From positions 301,841 through 365,840 of the forward strand of contig NZ_VTEV01000003.1 of NCBI RefSeq assembly GCF_008180725.1: DNA of 64,000 nucleotides, given 5' to 3'. Shown piece after piece: positions 28,533 to 39,784 of this stretch. Positions within the stretch are counted from its first letter, which is position 1. The number at the start of each line of letters is the position of its first letter. The notes beneath the pieces were generated by a model. That model worked only from the letters and a program-made list of their open reading frames with translations, ran no database searches and was not told the DNA's origin. The position numbers were made by a program, and so were the translations under genes. Source of the DNA: Sutcliffiella horikoshii (lineage in GTDB: Bacteria; Bacillota; Bacilli; Bacillales; Bacillaceae_I).

Positions 28533-29735
28533 TTAATCGTTTAATAAAAGATGTGTTATTTTTTCTAACACTTCTTCCCCAGTTAGCGCTGTTTCTCCCC
28601 CACCTTGGACGAAGTTTTCTCTACCGCCACCTTTTCCATTTATGAAGGTAAAGACTTTGTTGGCTACATACCTCATATCAAGATTTGAGTTGCTTCCTCT
28701 AGCGCCGACAAATTGCAGCTTTCCTCCATTTTCAGCGAAAAGAAACACGTTAATATCGTCTTTAGCTGAAACTAATTTCCGTGCCATACTTTGAAGTTCT
28801 GCCATTTCCTTATTTTGAAGCACAGATTTTATTATTGTCCGACCTGCAACTACTTCCGTTTGAGAAGAAAGAGCAGTTGCTTCGTATTCTAGAAGCTTTT
28901 CTTTCATGTCTTTTAGCTCTTTTGCCTGTTCTTTACTTTGCCCCAATATTCTTTTCACTGCTTCTGCCATGCCATTCTGAGGAGCATTCAATAAGGAGGA
29001 TAACTCCGAAACTACCTGCTGTTTTTCATGAAGTTGTTTTAACACTCTATTACCTGCAACAAAGGATACACGGATCATGTTCTTTTGTTTTTCTAAAGAA
29101 AGAGTCTTAAGAGAAGCTACTCCGCCAGTTGAATGAGGGTGTGTTCCTCCACAGCCGTTATAGTCAAAATCCGGGATGATGACTAGGCGGATATCTTCCG
29201 ATACTGACAGTTCTTTTCTTAATGGATAGTCTGATAGTTCTTCTTGTGTTACCCATTTGGTCTCTATTTTACGGTTCTCAAGGATTATTCTATTAACGAG
29301 TGTTTCAGCTTCTAGGATTTCCTCGTCCGTCAACTCAGTAGTATCCAAATCAATGGTGCACACTTCTTTGCCCAGATGAAAACTTTTGGTTTTATAGTAA
29401 AATAGCTCTTCAAACGCAGCAGATAAAAGATGCTGTCCTGCGTGTTGTTGCATATGATCATATCTTCTTTCCCAATCAATGATGCCCTTAACTTCCTTTG
29501 ATGTTTCGGGCAGTTTGTCCTTAAGGTAATGTCTGATTTCCCCGTTAATTTCTTGTACCTCTATGACAGTTTGGTCATTTAGGCTACCAGAGTCATACGG
29601 CTGCCCTCCGCCTTCTGGATAAAAGGCGGTTTGTTCTAGTATGGCATACCATTTTCCCGATTTGTCTTGTGATTGTCTCACCAGCGTTGTTGTAAATGTC
29701 TGTAGGTATGGGTCTTTGTAAAATAATTTTTGCAC
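28533..29735 (-). CDS. AlaX-L, alanyl-tRNA editing hydrolase with DHHA1 domain
   Basis: This 400-residue protein resembles the editing half of alanyl-tRNA synthetase and would hydrolyse Ser- or Gly-tRNA-Ala in trans. The N-terminal part shows YPEGGGQPYDSG; the zinc/editing residues are HMQQHAGQHLLSA and CGGTHPHSTG. A coiled stretch (about 250-290) leads to the C-terminal DHHA1 domain with GKGGGRENFVQGGG. There is no aminoacylation domain. It starts with GTG after GAGGAGTG. Confidence 0.9.
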   Translation of the reverse strand: MQKLFYKDPYLQTFTTTLVRQSQDKSGKWYAILEQTAFYPEGGGQPYDSGSLNDQTVIEVQEINGEIRHYLKDKLPETSKEVKGIIDWERRYDHMQQHAGQHLLSAAFEELFYYKTKSFHLGKEVCTIDLDTTELTDEEILEAETLVNRIILENRKIETKWVTQEELSDYPLRKELSVSEDIRLVIIPDFDYNGCGGTHPHSTGGVASLKTLSLEKQKNMIRVSFVAGNRVLKQLHEKQQVVSELSSLLNAPQNGMAEAVKRILGQSKEQAKELKDMKEKLLEYEATALSSQTEVVAGRTIIKSVLQNKEMAELQSMARKLVSAKDDINVFLFAENGGKLQFVGARGSNSNLDMRYVANKVFTFINGKGGGRENFVQGGGETALTGEEVLEKITHLLLND

Positions 29736-29758
29736 CTAAGTCACTCCTCACTTTAAAC

Positions 29759-29802
29759 CAAAAAACTGCGTTCAGAGTATTCTTTCTCTGATTCGCAGTT
29801 TC
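29759..29802 (-). terminator. terminator after engB
   Basis: AAACTGCG and CGCAGTTTTTT with an inner AATCAGAGAAAG/TACTCTGAA stem form a strong hairpin just past the engB stop. Confidence 0.88.
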
Positions 29803-29806
29803 GGTT

Positions 29807-30391
29807 TTACTTCATTCTTTTTTGCAACATGCCCCAGACTTCATCTTTGCCTTGTCCTGTTTCGGAGGAGAAAAGAATTAGTTCGTCTTCTTTATTCATT
29901 CCGAGGGTTTCTCTGATTACTTTTAAGTGTTTTTGCCATTTCCCTTTAGGGATTTTATCCGCTTTCGTCGCAATGACTACTACTGGAAGCTCGTAATGCT
30001 TCAGGTACTCATACATCGTGACATCATCTTTGGATGGCGGATGGCGAAGGTCCACTATTTGCAGAACGGCACGTAGCTGTTCTCTGCTTGTCAAATAGGT
30101 TTCCATCATTCTGCCCCATGCATCACGCTCGGATTTCGGGACTTTCGCGAAACCATAACCAGGCACGTCGACGAAATGCAACATCTCATTGATCAGATAA
30201 AAATTCAATGTCTGTGTTTTCCCTGGTTTGGAGGATGTTCTCGCAAGGTTTTTGCGGTTGATCATCTTATTGATAAAAGATGACTTTCCTACATTTGAAC
30301 GGCCCGCCAAGGCGAATTCCGGCAAAAGCTCACTTGGGTATTGTTCTGGTTTTACGGCACTTATTACAATTTCTGCTTGTGTTACTTTCAT
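29807..30391 (-). CDS. engB: ribosome biogenesis GTPase EngB (YsxC)
   Basis: This 194-residue GTPase acts in late assembly of the 50S subunit. The G motifs are [14 protein letters not shown], the switch segment [20 protein letters not shown] and TKADK. Length is typical. Its start overlaps the lonA stop by four bases, the order found in B. subtilis. Confidence 0.96.
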   Translation of the reverse strand: MKVTQAEIVISAVKPEQYPSELLPEFALAGRSNVGKSSFINKMINRKNLARTSSKPGKTQTLNFYLINEMLHFVDVPGYGFAKVPKSERDAWGRMMETYLTSREQLRAVLQIVDLRHPPSKDDVTMYEYLKHYELPVVVIATKADKIPKGKWQKHLKVIRETLGMNKEDELILFSSETGQGKDEVWGMLQKRMK

Positions 30392-32712
30392 TTTTTCTCT
30401 CCTGCTAATGCGTGTTCTAACACTTGATCTAAATGTGATACTAAAACAAACGTTAAATCTTTTCGCACACTTTCTGGAATATCATCCAAATCTTTTTCAT
30501 TCTCTTTAGGTAGTATAACCTTTTTTAAGCCAGCGCGGTGTGCACTCAGGGATTTTTCTTTCAGTCCGCCGATTGGTAGCACACGTCCTCTTAACGTGAT
30601 TTCACCTGTCATTCCAACATCTCTTCTGACCGGTCTGCCAGTTAATGCTGAGATTAGGGCAGTGGCCATTGTAATCCCGGCGGATGGACCGTCTTTTGGA
30701 ACAGCACCTTCTGGGACGTGAATATGGATATCATTCTTCTCATTGAAATCAGGGTCAATATTCAATTCGTCCGCTCGTGAGCGGATAAAGCTAAATGCTG
30801 CATGGGCTGACTCTTTCATCACATCCCCAAGCTTACCGGTCAACATGAGCTTTCCTTTACCTGGTGATAGGGATACTTCAATGGATAATGTATCGCCACC
30901 AACGGTTGTATAGGCAAGGCCTGTTGCCACGCCAACCTGGTCTTCCTCTTCCGCCTGTCCGTAACGGAATTTCGGCTTACCAAGGAATTCGGCAAGGTTT
31001 TTATCCGTAATGACTACCCTTTTCTTCTCACCGGAAACGATGAGTTTGGCTGCTTTCCTGCAGATAGAAGCAAGTTGTCTTTCCAAACTACGTACCCCTG
31101 CTTCTCGGGTATGGTGACGGATAATGGACATTAGCGCTTCGTCTCTGACTTGCAGAAGATTCTTTTGTAAACCATGCTCCTTTGCCTGACGAGGTAGAAG
31201 ATGGTCTTTCCCTATATTTAACTTTTCTATTTCTGTGTAACCTGCAATCGTAATGATTTCCATTCTGTCGCGCAGAGGTCCAGGAATGGTAGCCAAGTTG
31301 TTTGCTGTGGCGATGAACATGACATTGGATAGGTCATATGGTTCTTCGATATAGTGGTCACTGAAATTAAAGTTTTGTTCTGGATCTAATACTTCCAGTA
31401 ATGCAGAGGAAGGATCTCCCCTGAAGTCATTGGACATTTTATCAATTTCATCTAAAAGAAAAACCGGATTGATGGTTCCCGCCTTTTTCATACCTTGGAT
31501 GATTCGTCCCGGCATTGCCCCTACATAGGTTCTTCTATGGCCGCGGATTTCTGATTCGTCGCGAACTCCACCAAGGGAGACGCGGACAAATTTGCGATCC
31601 AGTGACTTTGCGATAGAACGTGCCAGAGAGGTTTTACCTACACCAGGAGGTCCTGCTAAACAAAGGATCGGGCCTTTTAAGGATTTCGTCAGTTGTTGGA
31701 CAGCTAAGTATTCCAACACACGTTCTTTCACTTTTTCCAATCCAAAGTGATCTTCGTTAAGAATTTCTTCCGCTCTGATAATATTCAATTGGTCTTCTGT
31801 TGCTTCTGTCCATGGAAGATTCAATAACCAGTCAATATAGTTCCGGATAACAGAACTTTCAGCGGAACTGGAAGGGATCTTTTCATAACGGTCTATTTCC
31901 TTCAATGCAGTCTTTTTCACATTTTCCGGCATGCCGATCTTTTCAAGTTTCTCTTTAAGATCCTCAATTTCTCCGCCTTTACCTTCCTTGTCGCCAAGCT
32001 CTTTTTGGATTGCTTTCATCTGCTCACGAAGGTAATATTCCTTTTGTGTACGTTCCATGGAACGCTTTACTCGCAAACCGATTTTCTTCTCTAATTGGAG
32101 TACTTCTTTTTCATTATTTACATGCTTGATCACTTTGTTCAGACGCTCTTTCACATCTCGCGTTTCGAGAATATCCTGTTTTTCTTTCATGTTAACAGGT
32201 AAGTGGGATGTAATGATATCGGCCATTCTCCCAGGCTCTGTTATATCAGAAACGGTATGATATGTTTCGACTGTTGTCTTTTTAGAGAGCTTTGTGTATG
32301 TATGGAAATAGTCCAGCAAAGTTCTCATTAAGGCTTCGTCTTCCGGATCTTTCTCTTCTGTATCCGGATAGGTCAAAAGTTTGGCTTCCCAATGTGTATC
32401 TTTTTCAATAAACTCTTCTATTTTTGCACGTTCCAGCCCTTCAACCAGGACACGGACCGTTCCATTTGGAAGCTTTAACATTTGTTTTACTTTTGTCAAA
32501 GTACCCCAAGTGTAAAGGTCCTCTTTTGTAGGATTGTCGGTTCCCACTTCTTTTTGTGTAGAGAGAACAACAATGTCGTCTCCTAGCATCGCTTGCTCTA
32601 ACGCCTCTATCGACTTTTCTCTTCCGACATCCAAATGTAACACCATTGTCGGAAAGACCATTAACCCTCTTAAAGGCAATAATGGAACATGATATTCCTT
32701 ATTTGTTGCCAT
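30388..32712 (-). CDS. lonA: ATP-dependent protease Lon
   Basis: This 774-residue cytoplasmic protease degrades misfolded and regulatory proteins. It has the N-terminal substrate domain ([19 protein letters not shown]), Walker [16 protein letters not shown], Walker [13 protein letters not shown], and the Ser-Lys dyad: serine in [16 protein letters not shown], lysine in [13 protein letters not shown]. Length matches B. subtilis LonA. It lies downstream of lonB with its own gap of 236 bases. Confidence 0.97.
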   Translation of the reverse strand: MATNKEYHVPLLPLRGLMVFPTMVLHLDVGREKSIEALEQAMLGDDIVVLSTQKEVGTDNPTKEDLYTWGTLTKVKQMLKLPNGTVRVLVEGLERAKIEEFIEKDTHWEAKLLTYPDTEEKDPEDEALMRTLLDYFHTYTKLSKKTTVETYHTVSDITEPGRMADIITSHLPVNMKEKQDILETRDVKERLNKVIKHVNNEKEVLQLEKKIGLRVKRSMERTQKEYYLREQMKAIQKELGDKEGKGGEIEDLKEKLEKIGMPENVKKTALKEIDRYEKIPSSSAESSVIRNYIDWLLNLPWTEATEDQLNIIRAEEILNEDHFGLEKVKERVLEYLAVQQLTKSLKGPILCLAGPPGVGKTSLARSIAKSLDRKFVRVSLGGVRDESEIRGHRRTYVGAMPGRIIQGMKKAGTINPVFLLDEIDKMSNDFRGDPSSALLEVLDPEQNFNFSDHYIEEPYDLSNVMFIATANNLATIPGPLRDRMEIITIAGYTEIEKLNIGKDHLLPRQAKEHGLQKNLLQVRDEALMSIIRHHTREAGVRSLERQLASICRKAAKLIVSGEKKRVVITDKNLAEFLGKPKFRYGQAEEEDQVGVATGLAYTTVGGDTLSIEVSLSPGKGKLMLTGKLGDVMKESAHAAFSFIRSRADELNIDPDFNEKNDIHIHVPEGAVPKDGPSAGITMATALISALTGRPVRRDVGMTGEITLRGRVLPIGGLKEKSLSAHRAGLKKVILPKENEKDLDDIPESVRKDLTFVLVSHLDQVLEHALAGEKK

Positions 32713-32910
32713 GGTAACACCCCCGTACGCTCTTCCTTTATGTATCTTTGTTCAATTCTATCCTAATTAAATAGCCCTGTCTAATTAAAGAGAAACTTAT
32801 AAAAGAGTTTGTTTTATTATCTTTTACAACTTTGCCTAACTTAATATAGAAATGGTAGTAAAAATTTTACCTTTTTCCAGGCATTAGTGCAATCAGTAAG
32901 GCTTCGTGAT

Positions 32911-32943
32911 GTAAAACAGGCAGACCATCGCAAGGCCTGCCCA
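32911..32943 (-). terminator. terminator after lonB
   Basis: GGCAGGCCTTGCGATGGTCTGCC forms the stem and TGTTTTAC follows on the minus strand, right after the lonB stop. Confidence 0.8.
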
Positions 32944-32947
32944 CCAT

Positions 32948-34633
32948 TTACATGGATTCTGTTTTCGGAATGCTCATTGGAGCATGCAATATGCTTTCTA
33001 CGTTCGTTTCCGTAATCTTTTCTCTCAATAAGGTCAGATCCAGGACTTCTTGGAACTCTTTTACTGGAATGACTTCAATGCCGTCGATTTCTTTTATAAT
33101 CGATTGCATGTTTTCAGCTGGAATGATGACTTTCTTTGCTCCAGCCTGTTTTGCCGCTTTTATTTTCGGAATAACTCCCCCAATTGGTTTAACAGTTCCG
33201 TGGATGCTGATTTCTCCTGTCATTGCGACAAGATTGCTGACTGGAATTTTGAAGATGGCAGAATAGATTCCCGTCGCCATTGCAATTCCTGCAGAAGGTC
33301 CGTCAATCGGGATACCCCCTGGAAAATTGACATGGATATCATAATCAGCAGCAGGAACGCCTAACTTTCTTAATACGGTAATAACGTTCTCAATGGAACC
33401 TTTGGCCATACTCTTTCTGCGGACGGATTTGCCGCCTTGATTGCCCATGCTTTCTTCTTCCACAATTCCTGTGATGTTCACAGTCCCTTTTTTCTCTTCG
33501 GTAGGGATTGCTGTCACTTCTATCTCAAGAAGCGCACCTGAGTTTGGTCCGAATACCGCGAGGCCGTTCACAAGTCCAGGCTGTGCAGCTTCTTTGATTT
33601 TGTTTTCATATTTCGGCGCCAATTGACTGGAGTGGACCACCCATTCAATGTCAGCCACCTTTACAGTATCGCGGTCTTCTGTGATAGCAAGTCCACATGC
33701 TATCTGCATCATATTTACCACTTCTCGTCCATTTCTTGTATAAGAGGCAAGCAGGCTGATACCTTCTTCTTCGACCATCATATTGATTTTAGAAGCCGCA
33801 TTCCTAGCGACAGCTTCCAACTCCTCTTGATCTAACTCACGGAAGAAAACTTCCATACATCTAGATCGAATGGCAGGAGGTATTTCATTCGGCGTTCTGG
33901 TGGTTGCCCCTACAAGGCGGAAATCCGCAGGCAGACCATTTTGAAAAATATCATGAATATGCGTTGGTATTTGGTTATTTTCTTCACTGTAATACGCGCT
34001 GTCTAAGTACACTTTCCTATCTTCCAACACTTTAAGTAATTTGTTCATTTGAATAGAATGAAGTTCACCAATTTCATCGATGAAAAGCATTCCTCCATGC
34101 GCATGTGTTACAGCTCCTTGTTTTGGTTGCGGTATACCTGCTTGCCCCATTGCGCCAGCACCTTGGTAGATCGGGTCATGTACTGAACCAATTAACGGAT
34201 CCGCAATCCCTCTTTCATCAAAACGAGCCGTTGTTGCATCCAATTCAATAAAAACGGCAGACCCTCTAAAAGGAGACTTTGGATTCCTTTTGGCTTCTTC
34301 AAGAACAAGCCTTGCAGCAGCAGTTTTCCCTACTCCTGGAGGTCCATAAATGATGACATGCTGAGGGTTCGGCCCACAAATGGCCGCTTTTAATGCCTTG
34401 ATTCCATCCTCTTGCCCGACGATTTCTCTGAAGCTTGTTGGTCTTACTTTCTCAGCAAGTGGCTCTGAGAGTGAAATACTTCTCATTTTTCTTAGTTGTT
34501 CCATTTCTTTTTTCGATTCTTTATCAATCGTTACTTTTTGCGTCCGTTGGTTTTTGAGCAGGTTCCAGAAATAAAGGCCAATGATGACCCCGAAGAAAAG
34601 CTGTATGAACAGTGCTATACCTGTAAAAGACAT
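32948..34633 (-). CDS. lonB: LonB, membrane-associated Lon-like protease
   Basis: This 561-residue protein has one N-terminal hydrophobic helix (FTGIALFIQLFFGVIIGLYF), a sigma-54-type AAA domain (Walker [15 protein letters not shown], Walker B HGGMLFIDEIGEL) and a Lon protease domain with serine in IDGPSAGIAMATG and lysine in GGVIPKIKAAKQAG. It lacks the long N-domain of LonA. In B. subtilis lonB is expressed in the forespore under sigma-F. It lies between clpX and lonA as there. Confidence 0.95.
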   Translation of the reverse strand: MSFTGIALFIQLFFGVIIGLYFWNLLKNQRTQKVTIDKESKKEMEQLRKMRSISLSEPLAEKVRPTSFREIVGQEDGIKALKAAICGPNPQHVIIYGPPGVGKTAAARLVLEEAKRNPKSPFRGSAVFIELDATTARFDERGIADPLIGSVHDPIYQGAGAMGQAGIPQPKQGAVTHAHGGMLFIDEIGELHSIQMNKLLKVLEDRKVYLDSAYYSEENNQIPTHIHDIFQNGLPADFRLVGATTRTPNEIPPAIRSRCMEVFFRELDQEELEAVARNAASKINMMVEEEGISLLASYTRNGREVVNMMQIACGLAITEDRDTVKVADIEWVVHSSQLAPKYENKIKEAAQPGLVNGLAVFGPNSGALLEIEVTAIPTEEKKGTVNITGIVEEESMGNQGGKSVRRKSMAKGSIENVITVLRKLGVPAADYDIHVNFPGGIPIDGPSAGIAMATGIYSAIFKIPVSNLVAMTGEISIHGTVKPIGGVIPKIKAAKQAGAKKVIIPAENMQSIIKEIDGIEVIPVKEFQEVLDLTLLREKITETNVESILHAPMSIPKTESM

Positions 34634-34749
34634 AGAAACCCTCCTGCATTCTTGATGTGATTATATGGTAGTATCTCCGTGGGATTGGCTAATAATCCAA
34701 TAAAAAATATTTGGTTAAAATAGGCTTTTTGCGAAAAGATTGGAGGGTA

Positions 34750-34782
34750 TAAAAAAAAGCACTCTCCCGAAGGAAAGTGCTC
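34750..34782 (-). terminator. terminator after clpX
   Basis: AGCACTTTCC, loop TTCGGG, AGAGTGCT, then eight T residues on the minus strand, just past the clpX stop. Confidence 0.92.
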
Positions 34783-34790
34783 TCTTGTGG

Positions 34791-36059
34791 TTATGCAGAA
34801 GTCTTTTCGTCTTGTTTCAACTCAGACCCATCATCTAAAATCAACTTAGGCGCAACATTGTCAGCAACCGTTTCAGCTGTAATCACACACTTCTTGATAT
34901 CCTCACGAGAAGGTAGCTCATACATAACATCCAGCATAAGTCCTTCAATGATAGATCTCAATCCACGCGCACCAGTTTTTCTTTCGATTGCTTTCTTCGC
35001 AATCTCAGATAATGCACCATCTTCAAACTCAAGTTCCACATTATCAAGATCAAGCATCTTTTGATATTGCTTCACAAGTGCATTCTTAGGTTTTGTAAGG
35101 ATTTCAATTAGCGCATCCTCATCTAGCGGCATTAAGCTCGCTGTAACAGGAAGACGACCGATGAATTCCGGAATTAAACCGAAACGAAGTAAGTCTTCCG
35201 GCAATACTTTTCCAAGCAATTCTTTTTGCTCTAGATCATCCGCTTTTGTTTCAGCAGTACCGAAGCCAATAACTTTCTTACCTAGACGGCGTTTGATGAT
35301 TTGCTCAATTCCGTCAAATGCACCACCGCAGATAAATAAGATATTCGTGGTATCGATTTGAATGAATTCTTGATGCGGGTGCTTACGTCCACCTTGAGGC
35401 GGAACGCTTGCAACAGTTCCTTCAAGAATTTTCAATAGTGCTTGCTGTACACCTTCACCAGATACATCACGGGTGATGGACGGATTTTCAGATTTACGCG
35501 CTACTTTATCAATTTCATCGATGTAAATGATACCTTTTTCAGCTTTCTCTACATCATAATCAGCAGCTTGAATCAGTTTTAGCAGAATATTTTCTACATC
35601 TTCCCCAACATAACCAGCCTCTGTTAAGGAAGTAGCATCTGCAATCGCAAACGGTACATTTAAGATTCTTGCAAGTGTTTGAGCAAGAAGTGTTTTACCG
35701 CTACCAGTCGGTCCGATCATCGCAATATTACTCTTTGCAAGCTCTACATCATCAATCTTACTATTGGAGTTAATACGCTTATAGTGGTTATACACCGCTA
35801 CAGATAAAGATTTCTTAGCAGACTCCTGACCAATAACATATTCGTCTAAAATATCGCGAATTTCTTTTGGCTTTGGAACGTCTTTAAATTCTACTTCTTC
35901 CTCTGTACCCAACTCTTCTTCTACGATTTCCGTACAAAGTTCAATACATTCATCACATATGTATACGCCTGGACCTGCTACAAGTTTACGAACTTGGTCT
36001 TGTGTTTTTCCGCAGAAAGAACACTTCAATTGTCCTTTTTCGTCATTAAATTTAAACAA
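34791..36059 (-). CDS. clpX: ClpX, ATPase subunit of ClpXP protease
   Basis: This 422-residue unfoldase feeds substrates to ClpP. The N-terminal zinc domain reads [14 protein letters not shown] then [10 protein letters not shown]. Walker A is [15 protein letters not shown], Walker [16 protein letters not shown], and the ClpP-binding loop is IGFGTAE. The start is TTG after AGGGGTG, giving the MFKFN beginning of B. subtilis ClpX. Confidence 0.97.
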   Translation of the reverse strand: MFKFNDEKGQLKCSFCGKTQDQVRKLVAGPGVYICDECIELCTEIVEEELGTEEEVEFKDVPKPKEIRDILDEYVIGQESAKKSLSVAVYNHYKRINSNSKIDDVELAKSNIAMIGPTGSGKTLLAQTLARILNVPFAIADATSLTEAGYVGEDVENILLKLIQAADYDVEKAEKGIIYIDEIDKVARKSENPSITRDVSGEGVQQALLKILEGTVASVPPQGGRKHPHQEFIQIDTTNILFICGGAFDGIEQIIKRRLGKKVIGFGTAETKADDLEQKELLGKVLPEDLLRFGLIPEFIGRLPVTASLMPLDEDALIEILTKPKNALVKQYQKMLDLDNVELEFEDGALSEIAKKAIERKTGARGLRSIIEGLMLDVMYELPSREDIKKCVITAETVADNVAPKLILDDGSELKQDEKTSA

Positions 36060-36321
36060 ATTGTTTCACCCCTTATCATTTCTCTCTTTTCCCATCCATC
36101 GGCTGGTTTCCTAAAAAATGAGAAAATCTCATCATTTTAAAAAATAGTTATGTACTGCATTTTACCACATTTAAGCCTAACATTTCTAATAATAATACTT
36201 TGGTTATGTATGGATATTTTAGAAGATGGGTCCGTACTATTGTATCCATGAATTCATTTTACTAACACAGTGTTGAATGGAAAAAGCGGAAAACTTTACT
36301 TTTAAAAAGGTCTAGATGGTA
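36060..36321. other. clpX-tig intergenic region without a gene
   Basis: AT-rich. It must hold the clpX promoter, but I find no convincing -35/-10 pair, repeat or ORF with a ribosome site. Confidence 0.5.
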
Positions 36322-36353
36322 CAAAACAAGGCACGATCAAGTCGCGCCTTGTC
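36322..36353 (-). terminator. terminator after tig
   Basis: ACAAGGCGCGAC and GATCGTGCCTTGT form a stem followed by TTTG on the minus strand. It lies in the tig-clpX gap near the tig stop. Confidence 0.75.
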
Positions 36354-36365
36354 TCTTATACTCTA

Positions 36366-37652
36366 TTATGCAACATCTTTGCTGTTTTCTACAAGGAAAT
36401 CAATTGCTTTTCTGATTTTCAAATCTTCTTTAAGACCTTCCAAGCTACCTAAAGCTTGCTTGATTTGGTCAACAGACATGTTGTACATGCCAGCCATTTT
36501 TTCGATCTCTTCGTTTGCTTCTTCATCTGTTACTTCGATGTTTTCAGCTTTAGAGATTGCTTCAAGCGTAAGGTTCATTTTCACACGCTTTTCTGCATCC
36601 TCTTTCATTTGAGTGCGAAGAGCTTCTTCATCTTGACCGGAGAACTGGAAGTAAAGCTCCATGTTCATACCTTGCATTTGAAGGCGTTGTTCGAATTCAC
36701 GAACCATGCGGTCTGTTTCAGTTTTCACCATTGCTTCAGGAATTTCCACTTCTGCATTAGCAGCAGCTTTGTCAACTAGCGTGTCGCGTAGGTGGTTGTC
36801 AGCTTCAGTCTTCTTCGCTTCTTCAAGGCGAGCTTTTGTTTTTGCTTTAAGCTCTTCAAGCGTTTCAACTTCTTCATCTACATCTTTCGCGAACTCATCG
36901 TCAAGTGCAGGAAGTTCTTTTGTTTTGATTTCGTGTACAGTTACTTTGAATACTGCAGGCTTACCAGCAAGCTCTTCAGCATGGTACTCTTCAGGGAAAG
37001 AAACTTCTACTTCTTTCTCCGCTCCAGCTGCAAGACCTACTAATTGCTCTTCGAAACCTGGGATGAACGTGTTAGAACCGATTTCTAAAGAATAGTTCTC
37101 TGCTTTTCCGCCTTCAAATGCTTCGCCGTTAACGAATCCTTCAAAGTCCATAACAACAGTATCGCCATTCTCAACAGTTCCTTCTTCTTTCACAGCAAGC
37201 TCAGCTTGACGCTCTTGAAGGCCTTTTAAGTCAGCTTCTACATCTTCGTCTGTAACGTTAGCATCTAGACGCTCAACTTCTAATCCTTTGTATTCGCCAA
37301 GTTTAACTTCAGGCTTAACGATCACTTTAGCAGTGAAAACAAGCTTTTCGTTTTTAGCGATTGTTTCGATATCGATTTCTGGTTGATCAACAGGCTCAAT
37401 TCCAGTTTCAACAACTGCGTTAGAGTATGCAGTTGGAAGAATGATATCAAGAGCATCTTGGTATAAAGATTCTACACCAAAACGTTGTTCGAACATTCCA
37501 CGAGGAATTTTCCCTTTACGGAAACCTGGTACGTTTACTTTAGTAACTACTTTTTTGAATGCTGCGTCAAGACCTTGATTAACTGTTTCCGCATCAACTT
37601 CAACTGTTAATACGCCTTGATTACCTTCTAACTTTTCCCATTTAGCAGACAT
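36366..37652 (-). CDS. tig: trigger factor, ribosome-associated chaperone
   Basis: This 428-residue peptidyl-prolyl isomerase and chaperone binds nascent chains at the ribosome exit. The N-domain holds the ribosome-docking signature [19 protein letters not shown]; the FKBP-type domain begins [19 protein letters not shown]; the rest is the helical arm domain. The ATG I chose gives [13 protein letters not shown], matching the family start, with TTGGAGGG 7 bases ahead; 40 further in-frame codons lie upstream. Confidence 0.97.
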   Translation of the reverse strand: MSAKWEKLEGNQGVLTVEVDAETVNQGLDAAFKKVVTKVNVPGFRKGKIPRGMFEQRFGVESLYQDALDIILPTAYSNAVVETGIEPVDQPEIDIETIAKNEKLVFTAKVIVKPEVKLGEYKGLEVERLDANVTDEDVEADLKGLQERQAELAVKEEGTVENGDTVVMDFEGFVNGEAFEGGKAENYSLEIGSNTFIPGFEEQLVGLAAGAEKEVEVSFPEEYHAEELAGKPAVFKVTVHEIKTKELPALDDEFAKDVDEEVETLEELKAKTKARLEEAKKTEADNHLRDTLVDKAAANAEVEIPEAMVKTETDRMVREFEQRLQMQGMNMELYFQFSGQDEEALRTQMKEDAEKRVKMNLTLEAISKAENIEVTDEEANEEIEKMAGMYNMSVDQIKQALGSLEGLKEDLKIRKAIDFLVENSKDVA

Positions 37653-37869
37653 AATTTTCCCTCCAACATCTATTTTCAAAGAAGATAATGATGACACACT
37701 ATCTAATCTGATTAACCACACATGGTGGTTGTTGTTTTCTACATTTTGCTGCAAGTACACAGTCTTAAACACCCCTTGTTACAAGAGGTTAATCTAAGAA
37801 CCTATATCGTATATACAGTTTACAACCCTTACATTATAACATAATCCCAGATGAGTTCAACACATAGCC

Positions 37870-38874
37870 TCATAATCGTAAATATGAAAAATCTTCAAGC
37901 TTATTGATCTCGCGTGTGACCAACTTCACTTCTAGACCAGAAACGTGGTATTGCTCTGCCAACTCTTCGTCGCTTGCATCCAAACCAAACAGTTCCACCC
38001 CTGCTCTATGCAAGCCAGCGGCCCATACTTCCGGTTTGTCTGGAGTGAAAGGCATCGGAAATTGAACAGTATGTATTCGGACAAGCATTTCTTTTAATCC
38101 TTCGTATAATGTGGGGTTGTCACTTTCCACTTTATCTTCCAATATAGAAATTATTTTGTTTAAAAAAGGATCTTCTTCACCACTTTTTAAATTGGATGGA
38201 ACAACGGTGGTTCGTTGTCCCATTTTGCTTACTTCTGTTTCCTTGTCCCAGCCTTGTTCAATAAGAATGTGAAGCAAGAAGGTTTTTAGGACCGGGTGCT
38301 TTAGTTCATCCTCTAAGTATTGTTGAATCTCAGGGATAAGCGGACGAATGTTGCGGTGCTTCAACGATTGGATGAGTTCATATTGTTTTTGGACAGTCCC
38401 TTCATGAAGCAAAAACAATTCATCCTCTTGATCGTTATAATCAGGTTCCATTGATTCATTTTCTTCTGAAGGCAGCATCTTTCTAGCAAACTCCAAGAGC
38501 TGATAGAAATTTTGCGCATATTGTGCAGGCAGCTTATCTTCTTCAAGGATTGCTTCAATCGTGGATTTGACCTCCGCATACTCTTTTAATTGAATAAGAA
38601 CTGTTATGTATATCTGAAGCACATGAAAATAATCACCAACATCTTCCCTAAGCATTTTTTTGCATCGGTTTTTTGCCTCTGTTAACTGACCAAGTTCCAT
38701 ATAGCAAACTACCATGCCAAGCTCCACTTCCGCATAGGCATAGTCATTTTCCCGGGCCTGTTCAAATAGTTCCAACGCCTCTGAAAACTTTTTCTCTTTC
38801 ATCGTTTGCATCGCTTTTTCCAGCAGTCGCTGTTTTAGATTAGGGAACTCTACTATCTTTTTTGGTTTTTTCAT
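37870..38874 (-). CDS. ysoA: TPR-repeat protein YsoA
   Basis: This 334-residue protein has tetratricopeptide-like helices in its first 130 residues (KKFSEALELFEQARENDYAYAEV, QLTEAKNRCKKMLRE). In B. subtilis the gene upstream of tig is ysoA, a TPR protein of similar size; the match is by position and pattern. No enzymatic motif is visible. Confidence 0.8.
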   Translation of the reverse strand: MKKPKKIVEFPNLKQRLLEKAMQTMKEKKFSEALELFEQARENDYAYAEVELGMVVCYMELGQLTEAKNRCKKMLREDVGDYFHVLQIYITVLIQLKEYAEVKSTIEAILEEDKLPAQYAQNFYQLLEFARKMLPSEENESMEPDYNDQEDELFLLHEGTVQKQYELIQSLKHRNIRPLIPEIQQYLEDELKHPVLKTFLLHILIEQGWDKETEVSKMGQRTTVVPSNLKSGEEDPFLNKIISILEDKVESDNPTLYEGLKEMLVRIHTVQFPMPFTPDKPEVWAAGLHRAGVELFGLDASDEELAEQYHVSGLEVKLVTREINKLEDFSYLRL

Positions 38875-39018
38875 ATGTATAGCCGTCCTATTTTTATTGT
38901 GAAAATATTTGAAACAAGTTTATCAATGTTTGGAGGGGAGCACAAGTGAAAGCGTGGGATAATACGTTTTTGTAGATCTTCTATTGGACAGTTTGGGGTT
39001 GGGGGATACTTCTTTGTC

Positions 39019-39279
39019 TTTGACCGTACGGGTATTTAACACTGCTCTTTTGTCTAATACGAAAGCTCTATTTGACCGTACGGGTATTTGACATTGCTCT
39101 TTTGTCTAATACGAAAGCTCTATTTGACCGTACGGGTATTTGACATTGCTCTTTTGTCTAATAGGAGCGCTCTATTTGACCGTACGGGTTTTTAACACTG
39201 CTTTTTTGTCTAATAGGAGCGCTCTATTCGACAGTACCCCGATTGTTAAATAGAAGGGCTCTATTCGATTGTCCAAGCT
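39019..39279 (+). repeat. array C: 52-bp tandem repeats
   Basis: Four near-identical 52-base units begin with TTTGACCGTACGGG at 39019, 39071, 39123 and 39175; a fifth, shortened by 15 bases, starts at 39227 and a sixth remnant at 39264. Inside each unit GCTCT recurs at 21 and 31 base steps (39044, 39065, 39096, 39117). The stretch 38875-39018 upstream carries only a related TTGGACAGT motif. The array lies between the ysoA 5' end and tRNA-Arg. 52 is not a multiple of three, so it does not code. Confidence 0.93.
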
Positions 39280-39386
39280 TTGGTTATGGTTTACCAAGGT
39301 AAAAAACAAAAAACACCATGCCTCATTTTTATGAACACTCTTCATAGAAAGTGTTCATAAAAATGTACATAGTGTTTTTAAATAAG

Positions 39387-39463
39387 TGGCGTCCCAGGAG
39401 GGATTCGAACCCCCGACACACGGCTTAGAAGGCCGTTGCTCTATCCAACTGAGCTACTGGGAC
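39387..39463 (-). tRNA. tRNA-Arg (anticodon TCT)
   Basis: On the minus strand the acceptor GTCCCAG pairs with CTGGGAC, followed by discriminator G and an encoded CCA. The D arm is GCTCAGTTGGATAGAGC, the anticodon arm ACGGC-CTTCTAA-GCCGT gives TCT, and the T arm is GGGGG-TTCGAAT-CCCTC. A hairpin with a possible T-run (39314-39368, centred on ATGAACACTC) may end the transcript. Confidence 0.98.
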
Positions 39464-39505
39464 ATAATTTAGAATAGGATAACTTTAGTTTTTCTTTATA
39501 CCGTC

Positions 39506-39619
39506 GTCCCAATTTTGCTAGGACGATAACTCAGGAAGTGGTCAAAATCGGTACGCTGAAGTTAAATCAGGCAGCATTTTCGATCGTGCTCTATCCAACT
39601 GAGCTACTGGGACATAATT
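39506..39619 (-). pseudogene. duplicated tRNA-Arg 5' half with tRNA-like acceptor remnant
   Basis: Positions 39587-39619 repeat exactly, over 33 bases, the 5' half of the tRNA gene plus its leader (39437-39469), 150 bases apart. Beyond the D arm the sequence diverges completely. GTCCCAG at its 5' end could still pair with TTGGGAC at 39506-39512, enclosing 108 bases. Without an anticodon or T arm it is not a functional tRNA. Confidence 0.8.
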
Positions 39620-39784
39620 AAATTATGTACTAACCGATAAGAAATATTTACTAATTATCAGCAGCGACAAGATTTATTATATGAGATACATACATTAAAG
39701 TCAACAGTTTTTAAAAAACTTTTCTTAAATAATTTTAAGCAGCTAATCTTCTTTAATAGAGAGAGAGGAACCCCCTCTCTCTTA

